Shown here: in pieces, positions 50,313 through 61,789 of the stretch | Layout of the letters: each line of letters starts with the position of its first letter | Position numbering within the stretch: position 1 is the stretch's first letter | Source: Bursaphelenchus xylophilus | Lineage: Eukaryota > Nematoda > Chromadorea > Rhabditida > Aphelenchoididae | DNA: 64,000 nucleotides | Assembly: GCA_904066235.2 (NCBI GenBank) | Contig: CAJFCV020000006.1 | Location: 11,656,001 to 11,720,000, forward strand | Direction of reading: 5' to 3' | Notes under the pieces: generated by a model | What the model was told of the DNA's origin: nothing | Databases searched by the model: none | Seen by the model: the letters and a program-made list of their open reading frames with translations, nothing else | Made by a program: the position numbers and the translations under genes

Positions 50313-50945
50313 TATTCTTATGGCGTTCTACTATTTTTTTGCAAATTTTTATTAGAATTCATGCCTAAAATACGACTCGATTTTTTAAAAATTTTTTTGA
50401 TTTTTTAAAAATTTGCTGTTTAAAATGCCTTTTAATGGCCCCTGGGTAATAATACTGACGTCTACCCACATTTTCCACTTTTTCACCCCCCTTTTCGGTA
50501 TGAAAATGCCTCTTACATCTGATGTTTACCAATTAAATTTCTCCCCAGACCCCTCTTTTATCCCTCACTTTTTCCCTTTCCATTTCTGCCGAACATGGCC
50601 TGCAGGCATTCCCCTTGTCTTTTACTCCGTTATGTTAATTTTGGCTCACGCCATTCCCACGTAATCCGCCATTTGAACAATCTTCTTGCAGTGGGGCTTT
50701 TTTGCGGAACTTCTGCTCAAAAACCGCTCGGAGGTGGAGAATTTGGACGTGGTATTGAATATCGGGGCCTCGTACGGATCCGGTTTCGGCGTTCGGAAGT
50801 CGGAATTTGTCCAAAAAGTCGTGGAAACCAGGACTTTTCGGCCGCACGCACAGTTGATGTCTACTACAATATAAAAGTGTCGAGTTTGAGCAGAAACCCT
50901 CCTCCTATCGGGTAATTGGGATTGCCGAAGCGCGAACAGAGCCAA
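50313..50945 (+). other. Upstream region and probable 5'UTR exon of the CTL gene
   Basis: A CTTCTTGCAG acceptor ends at 50,692, and GC-rich exon-like sequence follows to about 50,846. The three frames give different plausible peptides, none continuing into the CTL coding exon, because an in-frame TAA lies just upstream of 50,916. It is best read as 5'UTR, or the last exon of an unseen gene. Confidence 0.4.
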
Positions 50946-53900
50946 ATGGTTCGTCGTAGCGTCGCGGTGGCGCAGAAAGGCACCGCCCCACCGCTCTCCG
51001 AGTATTATCTGCCGGCCGAACCGGTCTACAACGAGATCGACGTAGTCCCCTACAAATCGCATCAAACCCACCAATTCCCCCAAGTCCCCCGCACCACACG
51101 CCGCCCCAGCTTTCATGGCGTCGGCCCGATCCTGCCGCAGGGCCATAATTTCGCGCTGGAAAGGCCGCCAGTCCAGCCGATCGTGGGCCAAAGAGCGGCC
51201 CATTTCGAGCTGCAAAAGGCCGAAAAATTGCTGAGTAAAAATCCCGAAAAGGCAGCCAAAAAACCGTTTAATCCGATTGTTTTGACTCGCAGAGGCTGCA
51301 CCGATGTCCCCTTCTGCATGCTCTTTATTTTGTACATTTTCGGATGGGCGTTCGTCGCGTTTATTGGTGAGTTTTTTAATTTTTCGAATTTTTGAAGATT
51401 ATTTACAGGCCTCTAGGTTTCTAAAAATTTGATAAACAATGTCATAAATCTATTGAAATTCAAAAAAATCAGAAAATTTAGGGAAATTTGCCTAAAACAA
51501 TAACGAAATGTCATATTCGGTCTAAAAAATGCTTCTCCAACAAATGAAATTGTCAATAAAAGCTTTTAAGACACGGACAAACAAAGATTAAAGCATACAG
51601 TGACGGACCTGATCCAGTAGCAAAAGACGTACCATTTTGCATCCGGGAAGCATCAAAAATGTGGCAAAATTCCTCCCTCTCCAAGTGAAAAAAACTCCGA
51701 TTTCAAAAGAGCGCTCGTTCTTTATTGTGAGGCGCCCTTCAAAACGGAGTTTTTTTTGGTTGGAGAGGGAGGCATTTTGCCACATTTTTGTTAATTCCCG
51801 GATGCAAAATGATATGCTTTTTGTTACTGGATCAGGTCACTTGCTTTATTCTTTGTTTGGCCGTATTTTAAAAGCTTTTTATTGACGATTTCATGGGTTG
51901 GAAAAGGATTTTTTGGACCGAATATGACATTTCGATATTGTTTTAGGCAAATTTCTCTAAAATTTGTTGATTTTTTTTGAATTTCAATATATTTGGGGCA
52001 GTTTTTATCAAATTTTTAGAAACCTAGAGGCCCTAAGCGCATTTTAAAGAGCAGCTAGATTTATGTTCTTGTGTTTTCATTTACCTTTTCACCTGATTTT
52101 AGCCTACAACTACGGTAAACCGGAGCGGATTTTGTATCCTACCGATTCATGGGGAAATTCGTGCGGAAAGAAGCGGCCAAGTGTCTTCGATACCAGTGAA
52201 AAGCCATACTTGTACTTTTTTGATCTCACCAAATGCGTCTCCTACACGACTTTGCTCTCTGGATGCCCAACTCCGCAGGTAGGATAAGATAATATTTGCG
52301 GATTTTTGGGGAAAATTGGAGTTAATTTAAGTCAAAAATGGTGGCAATTGAATCTACGAGGCTTTCTGGGCCATGTAGAAAATTTTCGGGCTGTTTGGAA
52401 ATTTAAAATTTGAAATTCCCGCCAAATTTGGCATTATGTTCTAAGTCCATTTGAGTTGCTAAACTGGTGTAATCACCGATGAAAATGGTAGTATGAGTCT
52501 TAAAATATGTTATATATATTGAAGGGACTTTTTATTTGGGGTTTTTGGCGATTTTTATATTATCCGTGATAATTTTTGGTAATTTTTGCAATTTTTCGAA
52601 AATTTTTTATCCAAATTCAGATAAATTAGGTCGTATTGAGCTAAATGGGACATGCTGGAAACATTTTCTTGCCTTTTCAAGTTTGAATTCAACTATTTTT
52701 TACCAATTTTATATTGTTTTAGATGTGCGTCTCCAGATGCCCCACAAAATATTGGTCCTACGTGTCATTGGCCAGAGCTTGGAGCGTGGATTCCGTTCAA
52801 CAAAACGCCTTCTGCGATTATACAGTCGATGTGAATAGCATCACAACTTTTAATCAGCTCCAAACGTTGGTAAAAACGGGAAAATGCGCTGCGTATACGG
52901 TACCTTCCAGTGTTGGTAAGTGGCTTTTTTGGGTGTAAAATTGGTTTATTTTTGGGTTTTTGGAGCTGTTGGGAGTTTAAAATTGAATGGGATAGCTGAA
53001 AATATTAAAATTGAGGGGTCTCAATCTTTCGTGGTGGGACCCAAAATTTTGTAATTTTTTGGAAATTTATAGGATTTTTGGTGTAATTTTTGTTTTTTGA
53101 TGTGAGACAGGCTATTTTGGGATGTGAAATTTAATTTTCTATTTTTTCCAGGCATCGTATTTTACATTTTTTTAATTTTTTTTTAGATTTTTTTCAAATT
53201 TTTTTTTTATTTTTTCTTGCCTGAAAGCTCTTAAAGCATCAATTTTTCTCGTTTCAGTTCTTGGCCGATGCGTCCCTGAAGTCATAATGGAAGCGACGAA
53301 CGCCTTCAAAGAAAATGGCACCCTGAATGACATGCTCAACAGATTCGGAAATGACGCGAATGGCCTAGTCGTGACGGACAGTCAAATCAATGAGACTGTT
53401 GGGTAAGAGTTTTCTGATTTGCCTGATTTTTTCGTTGAAAAATCCAAAAAATTTGCAATTTTTTCATTTTTTTTTTGTGTCTCGCAACGAAAACTTGAAA
53501 CTGTTCGGATTTTGATGAAATTTTGTAGAAATGAAGCTAAAGGTTTACTGAGTCGTTGCGGAAAGTTTTAGATCGTGGTTTGCAAAACAAACCGAGTTAT
53601 GCGGGGTTTAATTTGAAATTTTTGGTCTCGCAACGAAAATTTGAAACTGTTCGGATTTTGATGAAATTTTGTGGAAATGAAGCTAAAGTTTTACTGAGTC
53701 GTTGGGGAAAGTTTTAGACCGTGGTTTGCAAAACAAACCGCGTTATGCGGGGTTTAATTTGAAATTTTTGGTCTCGCAACGAAAATTTGAAATCTCTTGG
53801 AATTTCTTCAAATTTGGTGAAAATAAATAGCTAGGTCCTCTAAGGTTTCCGTAAAATTTTTAGACCGCGTTATGGAGAATTTCTCGCGTTACAGAGAATT

Positions 53901-56900
53901 TAAATTCAAAAGAATGCGATTTTGGGAAATAAAAATTTTCGATGGAATTGAAGTGGAAAATTTACCGAAAAATTACCATAGCCTTTTTAAACACTAGAAT
54001 CTTCTATTTTCAGAGTTGTAAAGGCAATTGCCTCAGGCGATGGTCAGGTTTTGCAAAAAGTTGTTGTTGACCTAGGCGTGAGCTGGTGGCAAATCCTTTC
54101 GTTCCTCGGAATTGCGGCGGTCGTCAGCTTCGTTTGGACTCTAATTATGCGAATCATGGGTGGCTTTATGATATGGCTCAGCATCTTTCTGCTACTCATT
54201 GGATTAGGCGGCGGAACTTGGTATTGTTTCAATCAATATCAAATGCTGATAAAACAAGGAGCAATCAACGACTACTCTTTCCAACCAATTCTCAGTGTCT
54301 ATTTTGAGATGCCGAATACTTGGTTGACATTTGGTAGGATTTTCGCGAAATTTGGAGCTGATTTTTTATATTGTAGTAGGTATAAGGGTATAAATTTTAG
54401 CGATAATTCTCGGAGTTTTGCTGGTAATCATCTTCCTGGGTGTTCTTTTCATCCGAACTCGTGTGTCGTTGGCGGTGGCGTTGATTGGAGAGAGCAGCAA
54501 GTAGGTGAATATCAGTTTTGGCCAAAAATAAGGTCAAAGTTTTTATGGAGCATATAATTTTTGTCGATTTTTTGGATTTTTATTGATGAAATATGCTTTC
54601 AGAGCCCTAGGAAGTATGCTGTCGACTTTGTTTTTCCCAATTTTCCCATTCGCCGTTCATATTGCGGTCTTTGCACTGTGGGGATCCGTTGCGATTTGGT
54701 TGGCCTCAATTGGAACGGAAAACTGCGTTTATCAGAACTATGATTGGCCCGAGGATCCCATGAACAATCAGTCGTGCAATTGTCAGACTCTTGGAACGGT
54801 AGGATTTTGAGATTTTTTGAGCTTGAAATTTTGCACTGTGCAGTTCTTTTTTTTGAATTTTTGAAATTTTTTTTGTTCAAGATGCGGTCATGTATGAATG
54901 CGAAGGTACTAAATGTCATACAGAAGGCATTACGATGATTTTTTGACCTATTTTAATTTATTTTTAGAAGGTTTTGAGCAAATTATGTTACTTTAGGTCA
55001 TCAAATTGATTATTTTTTTAGAAGTCCCGGAAAATGCCCTTAGGGCAATATTGTAAAACTTTTGAAAATTCATGCTGAATCTGCAATTCATTACCTTCAT
55101 TTTCATATATTGATTATAATTTTTTGATGACTGGAAGTTGTTGAAAATTTCGGTTTTTTCTGAGTACCTCAGATGGTCATGGATAATATAATTTTTGATT
55201 TTTTTGCATAATTGTTTTGTGAAAACTGCCTGGATTGAAAAATATGAGTTTCTAAATGCCTCAAATTTTTGATTTTCAGCTCGCGAACTGCCGCTTTTTG
55301 AACCTCACCAAGCCCGAGGACCAAATTGCCGCCCTCCAGGCATACAATTTGTTCGGCTTGTTCTGGATGACGTGCTTCATCTCCGCCCTATCGGACATGA
55401 CCATCGCCGGCGCATTTGCCTCATATTACTTTGCGTTCCGCAAACCCAAAGATGTCCCATCGTTCCCGGTCCTGAGGTCGGCCGGAAGGGCCATCAGATT
55501 CCATATGGGAACCCTGGCGTTGGGATCGATGCTCTTGAGTTTTGTCAAAATGCTTCAAGTGATTTTGGATTTTGTCTATAACAAACTGAAAAATGTTGAA
55601 AATCCGGTGGGAAAAGCGATTTATCGGTGAGTTTTGGAGAGGTTTTTATATTGTAGTAGGTGAAGGAAGATGATTTTATTGAATTGGGGTTGAAAATGGG
55701 GTTAGTTTTGTTAGAAAAAGGGATGTAGAGTCTTTCTGAAGCGTGATTTAGGATTTCCCTTGATTTTTGACTCTTAATTTTTCGAAAAATTTGAATTTCC
55801 CGCCAAATTTGGCCTTCTGTTCTAGGGCTCGGGAAAGCTGTAGATGGTCAGGAAGTTGTCTAGAAACGGTTGTAATATACTTTTAGTGCTGTATTTGAGT
55901 ATTTTCACCATTTTTGAGAACTTTTTTTTTCATAAAACAGAATGCCAAGATTTTAAAATTTGGCGGGAAATTCAAATTTTTTGGGAATTTTGGATCGAAA
56001 ATGAGTTTTTTAGAAGTTATAATCAATTTTACGTCCAGTACGAATATTTATTTTCGATTTCAGAGCCCTTACTTGTCTGTTTTGGTGCCTCGAGAAGATC
56101 CTTCGGTTCCTTTCTAAAAACGCTTATATTATGACAGCCATATACGGAAAGGGCTTCTGCACCGCCGCCAGAGACTCATTTACTCTGTTGACGAGAAACT
56201 TGGTCAGAGTTGTTGTTTTGAATCGAGTCACAGCCTTCTTATTGTTCATTGGAAAAGCTCTCATTACGTGTGGAATGGGTAAGATAATTTTTGAGTTTTT
56301 GATATGTTATGGCGGAAGGTGTCAAGCGATTTTTATATGAAAATATAAACTAAGGATTGCTGATTGGACTAGTATTAGGGCGGTTTTAAAAATTTGCCCT
56401 TAGGGGGTTTTATGGGCGTTCGAAGTTTGGGTCCGGTTTGTGGTGGCAAGTGCAATATTAAATCGATGTTTTTGGTGGTTTATGGATTTAGCAATTGGGT
56501 TTTCTTTTTATTATGGCATAGTTAAAGGCTTCAAGTGTTAGGTGACAGATTTGAAGTTCACAATTTTATGCCCTAAGGCGACTTATGGCGGTTTAAATCT
56601 AAGCTTCACTTTTAGTGTCAAGTAGAATATAAGCCGCTGAAAAACTAAGCAAATGCGTTGATTTTTAGTTTTTTAAGAATCTTGTGGCTTGTGATATGTT
56701 GTGGTAGTCAAGTTCGCGCGTTTCTCGTATTTTTAAATACATTTTTTCGGTTTTTTTGAACAAAATTTGGGAGTTTTTTGGGATTTTTTTGTAAAATACG
56801 TCAAAAAAGCCTGGGATTTGGGTTTCCTTTGCTGTAAATAGAGTAGTCGGACTATATAGTTTATATTGAAATCAAAAATTTTATTTTTTAAACGATTTTT

Positions 56901-57832
56901 TTTATCAAAATCACCTAAAGTAATATAATTTTTCCTCGGATTTTTTTTATTCTCCTTCTTTTTTCAGGCGCTCTCGCATTTTACTACTTTACGGGTCAAA
57001 TCCGCATCGACGACCTGCCTCAGGTCAAGCTGCATTACTACTTTGTGCCGGTCATAATCGTGATTATCGGGACGTATTTCATTTGCGACCTCTTCTTCCA
57101 GGTCTATGATATGGGTGTGGACACAACTTTCCTGTGCTTCTGTAAGTTGTTCAGATATTTTTGCTTTGAATTTTGAGGAAAAATACGACATTTGGGGGAT
57201 GTTTAATATGTCATGATGACAGAATAAAATGTGTCATCATGACGGATTTTTTTGAATTTTTTTTTGGAAAATTGATGCGTTTGGAGTTTAAAATACGAGA
57301 CGGATTACACTTTCTTTAATTTTAGAATTTTTAAACCGAGTTTTATCCCGATTTCTAGAAAATGCGTCATGCTGACATGTGTAATATCAAAAAAATCAGA
57401 GAATTGGGTTTCAGAATTATTTTTTGCAAGACAAAAGAGGATTTCAAAAAATATTTTCATTTCGCGATTTTGATTTTTTCATGATCTTTTGAATAGGATG
57501 ACGGATTTTTTGGATTTTTTTAAAATGACCGGGTTTTTTGAAATTTTTGGAATTTTTAGTCCGTATGTCGAATAACTCATCATAAAATTACCCATAAAAT
57601 TTCGAAACCCCCTCAGGGTATGCGGAAATTTTAAGCCCCGCCCATTTTTTGGGCTAAATCACCTAAAATATTTCAAAACACCTAAAGCAATGTTGAAATC
57701 CAAAGTAATTCGGAGAAATAATGAAATTCGGTTGCAGTGGAGGACAGCGAAGCCAACGATGGCAGTCCTGAGAAGCCGTTCTACATGAGCGACGAGCTGA
57801 AGCGGCTGTTGGGCAAGGAGAACAAGTTCTAA
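50946..57832 (+). CDS. chtl-1: Choline transporter-like protein (SLC44/CTL family)
   Basis: Eleven exons, 50946-51366, 52103-52278, 52723-52915, 53258-53402, 54014-54333, 54401-54500, 54603-54798, 55280-55626, 56064-56278, 56968-57141 and 57738-57832, join in frame to 793 aa. The N-terminal 115 residues are a proline-rich cytosolic tail. Then come RRGCTDVPFC with TM1, a Cys-rich extracellular loop with N-glycosylation sequons (NGT, NET), TM2-TM5, a further sequon (NQS), the signature ISALSDMTIAGAFASYYFAF with RKPKDVPSFPVLRSAGRAIR, then YGKGFCTAARDSFTLLTRN, and YDMGVDTTFLCFLEDSE before a lysine-rich tail. These match animal CTL1-5 in order and spacing; length is slightly above the vertebrate 650-710. 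It acts as a membrane choline/ethanolamine-type transporter. Start at 50,946 is the first ATG after an in-frame stop. The symbol is by family only. Confidence 0.93.
51409..52032. repeat. Inverted duplication of intron sequence around a MITE
   Basis: CTL intron 1 (51,367-52,102). Left flank GGCCTCTAGGTTTCTAAAAA, TTTGCCTAAAACAATA and AATTGTCAATAAAAGCTTTT reappear as complements at the right (AAAAGCTTTTTATTGACGAT, TATTGTTTTAGGCAAA, TTTTTAGAAACCTAGAGGCC). Arms are about 190 bp and fill almost the entire intron; the centre is the MITE 51,598-51,843. Confidence 0.9.
51598..51843. mobile_element. Hairpin MITE of the GACCTGATCCAGTGG family
   Basis: Left end CAGTGACGGACCTGATCC preceded by TA. The right end is partly decayed (GGATCAGGTCACTTG). 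Arms carry TTTTGCATCCGGGAAGCA and GTGGCAAAATTCCTCCC. Confidence 0.86.
53470..53905 (+). repeat. Three tandem 146-bp units in CTL intron 4
   Basis: TCTCGCAACGAAAAYTTGAAA occurs at 53,480, 53,626 and 53,772. Each is followed by TTCGGATTTTGATGAAATTT-type sequence and CGTGGTTTGCAAAACAAACC or a decayed version. A related TTTCGCAACGAAAAATTGGC lies at 63,322. Confidence 0.85.
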
Positions 57833-58186
57833 ATTTTGAAAATTTTTGTCTAAAATGCATCGAATTCTGATTGAAATGGGTTGCGCTGTCATTTATCAGT
57901 CTTAATCTGGATTTTTTTGCGATTTTTTAATCGAAATTTAGGGAAATTCCGAAGATTTTTGATTTTTTGGTTTAAAATTGCAAAATTTAGTGATTTTAAT
58001 GGAAAATAACGAAAAATAAGGTCGTATTTTAGAATTTTCAAGTAATTTGGGACCTTGTTTTTGATGTTTCAGGTCTTTTTAGATATTCTTTTACCTTTTT
58101 TAGTCAATTTTTACATTATTTTAGCTATTTTTCTCATTTTTCTTCAATTTTCTCGCAAAAAATCGCAAAATCTTGCCGTATTTTAT
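57833..58186. other. 3' flank of the CTL gene
   Basis: AT-rich, no coding signal; no clear AATAAA close to the stop codon, so the poly(A) site is undetermined. Confidence 0.4.
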
Positions 58187-58339
58187 CAGTCTGTCGGAAA
58201 AATAACGGCGGATCGTCGCATCAAAATGTCTCGGCTCGCCGCTGTCGCGCACCAAATCCCAAGCCGCAGCTTGCAGTCGCAAAGCGATGATGGGCGATTC
58301 CGAAGGGCGACGATCCGCCGTTATTTTCCCGACAGACTG
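58187..58339. mobile_element. CAGTCTGTCGGG hairpin MITE
   Basis: Ends CAGTCTGTCGGAAAAATAAC and GTTATTTTCCCGACAGACTG with arms including GGCGGATCGTCGC/GCGACGATCCGCC. Flanked by TAT and ATA. Same family as the cluster at 20.9-23.7 kb, but in the CTL 3' region. Confidence 0.88.
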
Positions 58340-58715
58340 ATAGTTCTCCAAGAACTGCCTAACCTTTAATTAGTCTTTTCATAACTTTTTCCTATCATGT
58401 TCTTACATTTTTCCCCGTAAATAGCTCAAATTTACCTTGTTTTGGCCATTTTTCTCACTTTTCTTGCCTATTTTTTCTATTTTTCAACTTTTTTTTCAAT
58501 TTCATAGCAAAAAATTCAATTTTTACTAACCTTACTGTATATTCTATCAAATATCCATTGACATTGTATCATTTTTCGCTCAATTTATACGCGTATTTTA
58601 CCGTTTGTTCGTCATTTTCACCCATTGTTTTGACATTCCTCAACCTCAAAAAGAAAACGAGTACTAATAAAAAGTTTGAAAAAGACAGCGAATTTTTAAT
58701 GCGCAACGGAAATGA

Positions 58716-59622
58716 AAAGAGCCCGAGAAATGAGTCCCACGCCGAATTCGGGCAAACTTTTGGGGAGTTTCGTCGAAAAAAGTGGCTTATTGCCCTTAGG
58801 GTAATTTGAAAAATTGGGCAGAAGTTGATCTTGGATCGGGATGAAATTTGGGACAAATTTAGATTAGAATTTCCTAAGGCATGTGAGAGATTTTTAGCTC
58901 ACGATTTGCAGAAATCATCGAGATTTTTAGGTCGAAAAAATTTGAAAATTCAAATTTTTTTGGCGAGTTTTGGAATGAAAAATTGCCATTCTGTTTGAAG
59001 TGGGGAGTATAATGCTTCCACAAAAAATTAATTTTTTCTCTGCAAAATTTGCAGAGGTATGGCCAAAAAACTTTTTTCTCTGACCGTCTCTCCTTATTTA
59101 CCATAGTCTCTCGTCTGCAAGACCGTTGAAAGGAAAATATGTACCTGAATTTTTTTATTCATCTGCCTGTTTTCGGTTCCATCTAGATTTTCGATTTTCA
59201 ACGATTTTGCAGACGAGAGACTGTGGGAAATGAGGAGAGACGGTCAGAGAAAATGAGAAAAAGCGTTTTTCGGCCGTACCTTTGCAAATTTTGCAGGGAA
59301 AGAATTAATTTTTTTTTGTGGAAATATTATACTCCCCACTTCAAACAGAATGGCAATTTTTCATTCCAAAATTCGCCAAAAAATTTGAATTTTCGAAATT
59401 TTTCGACCTAAAAATCTCGATGATTTCTGCAAATCGCGAGCTAAAAATCTCGCATATGCCTCAAGAAATTCTAATCTAAATTTGTCCCAAATTTCATCAA
59501 GATGCAAGATCAACTTCTGCCCAATTTTTCAAATTACCCTAAGGGCAATAATCTCATTTTTTAAAGAAAACTCGCAAAAAGTTTGTCCAAGTTTGCCTTG
59601 GGACTCATTTCTCGGGCTACAG
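58716..59622. mobile_element. Long imperfect foldback, about 900 bp
   Basis: The left arm (GCCCGAGAAATGAGTCCCAC, TTGCCCTTAGGGTAATTTGA, AAATTTAGATTAGAATTTCC, TGACCGTCTCTCCTTATTTA) returns as its complement on the right (AAATGAGGAGAGACGGTCAG, AAATTCTAATCTAAATTTG, TCAAATTACCCTAAGGGCAA, GGGACTCATTTCTCGGGC). Apex near 59,150-59,200. No ORF. Related copies at 63,110-63,760 and 8,880-9,240. Confidence 0.85.
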
Positions 59623-59779
59623 CGATGTCTATGACGACAGAAGTTCGCTAAACGGCTCTTGACATCTCAGAAGTTATCCGTTATACACAGCAGTTCACTG
59701 TGCTGAGGTTGCGTTATATTTTACATTTCTCCCCAACTTTGTTGACTCATCGTTTCCTTTTCCCCTCCAATTTTTCTCC

Positions 59780-60020
59780 AATCACTCAAACCGCCAAAAA
59801 AAGAGGAGCGCAAAAAGAAATAGATACACAGAAATTCGTCTTCTCCTTTTTTTATCGGAACGGCCAGTGGAACGCTGAGTCAGAGCGTCATTTCTGTCCC
59901 ATTCCTTCTCTATTTCTGGCCCAAAAAATGGAGAAAAAACATCATTTTAGGGGGGTTACGAAATTTGGCAGGCATTTTTTTGGGAGGAGCGATTCAGAAG
60001 CCCTAAGGGCAAATGAGTCA
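59780..60020. promoter_or_regulatory. GC-richer patch
   Basis: A mildly GC-rich block (GAACGGCCAGTGGAACGCTG, GGGAGGAGCGATTCAGAAGC) without splice-bounded coding frames; promoter-like at best. Confidence 0.2.
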
Positions 60021-60399
60021 TTTTTTGGGTCCGGGAAAGGAAAAGACTTTATAAACAGTTGAAAGTTTTTTTTAATTTGAGATTTGTTTATTTTTTGGCC
60101 TAGAAATTTCGAAATTTATGAAAAAAAATTTTTTGGTCAAAAATCGCAAAAAAAAATTTTTTTTTCAAAATTTCAAAAATTCAAAAATCAAAAAATTTGC
60201 CTTTTCCCCATTTTTTTGCCATATTTTATGCATTGATTCATCCAAAAGCTGATTTTGATGCGCCCGATTTTCGGACTGTCCAGCTTTCCCGGCGGCCATC
60301 TGGCGCGCCCTCCCTATATTTTCCCCCAAAAAAAGTGCCCATCGTAAATAAGGAGGGGTTTATGGGCAAGTGGATGGTGTAATTTGAGTTTACGGCTCT

Positions 60400-61080
60400 A
60401 ACTAATGCTGATTCCACTTTGATTACTGCTTATGGACGGAGTTGTTTTGGGGATTTTATCTTCATGAGCCATAAGTGGCATGGATAATATCGAGGGTCAT
60501 AGCTTGGTGGAAAATTGTGATATAATGGTAGAATTTGGTGTACTTGTAGGTAAGAGCATGTTGTTTCTTAGTATGGCTAATGCTGATTGATAATTTGGCG
60601 GTTAGACTTAGTTTTCGGCTTTTTTCTAATTTACGGGTCATCAGATCTCATGGATAATATCGGAGGTCATAACTTTGTCGAAGCTGGTGATACGAACATC
60701 AAATTTGGAAGATATATAGCCAATTGTATATATGAGATTTTGTAATATCATACTCCTGAAGAAATCATCATTTCTAACAATTGTGAGGCACTTTTGCTAT
60801 CTATGAGACATCAAGTGTGTCATAGACAATATTTTGTGATTTTCTCGGCGATTATTGGTGATTGAAGCTTGAAATTCAGTAAATATGTGGATCAGGTCAT
60901 GATCTTTTATACGGTTAGCGTCTAAGTTACAGTATTACCGCCAAGAGCTACATTTAGAACGGTTTTGTCAACCATGAGACATCAAGTATCATGAATAATG
61001 TCGGAGCTCATAACTTGGTTGAAACTGAAGATCCACTCGTAAAATTTCACGACAACGTAGACTGAGGCGTGTTTTGTTAG
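60400..61080. repeat. Degenerate tandem repeats, forward arm
   Basis: CATGGATAATATCGRRGGTCA phrases at about 60,479 and 60,650, and decayed ones at about 60,820 and 60,990, spaced about 170 bp, each followed by CATAACTTGGTYGAA-type sequence. They are the reverse complement of the array at 61,790-62,690. Confidence 0.75.
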
Positions 61081-61789
61081 TAATAGAAGTTGTAAGTTTC
61101 CACTGTTACCATCCTTTTACTAATAGCCATTTAAAGTCCACCTGTTCTCCAACATTTCCCCATACAATTTCTGATCATTTTACATTCAAATCTCTATAAT
61201 TTTCTATTGATTCCCTCCCCGTAATTTATGGATAATCATGTTGTTGATTCCAAAAACAGTCTACTTACTGTTTAGACCGAAAAAACAAGTCAAAAGGGGT
61301 TTCGGACGGGGGTTGCGCAACTCTCTTTAAGAGCCGGGTTCATTTTGTTCGAAGAGATTTTTTGAATCGGGAAGCGAGATCGAAACTGATGTTGGCTCAG
61401 CGCCTTTTTATTTCTAGACGCTGACAAAAGAATAAAAGGATCAACGATTATGTTGGTAGATCTGTTTGGACAGTTCCGGGGTTTCTTGTTTTTCGTGATT
61501 TATATTGTGACATAGAGGGAAATAACTGGCAATAATTGCGGAAATTGAATAGCAGCTACCTGTTAAGGCCCTCAGTCGTAATTGTTTTGCTTTTGACATG
61601 GCTTTTCAGCCATAAAATCGAAAAAAATATCATGGATGACATTGAAAAAAGCGGAGTCTTTTTAACGCCCTCTGGTGAAAAAAGTTTTCAATATTATCAA
61701 TTGTTATTTTCTGAGTGTCGGCTTAGGTTCCTCAGCTACATCTATGACAAATTTCACAGCTGTGTCGTTGGTTCTCACCAAGATAAGGC

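Noticed and set aside
50646..51215. Minus-strand frame of 189 codons
   Set aside because: It is the antisense shadow of the GC-rich first coding exon of the CTL gene.
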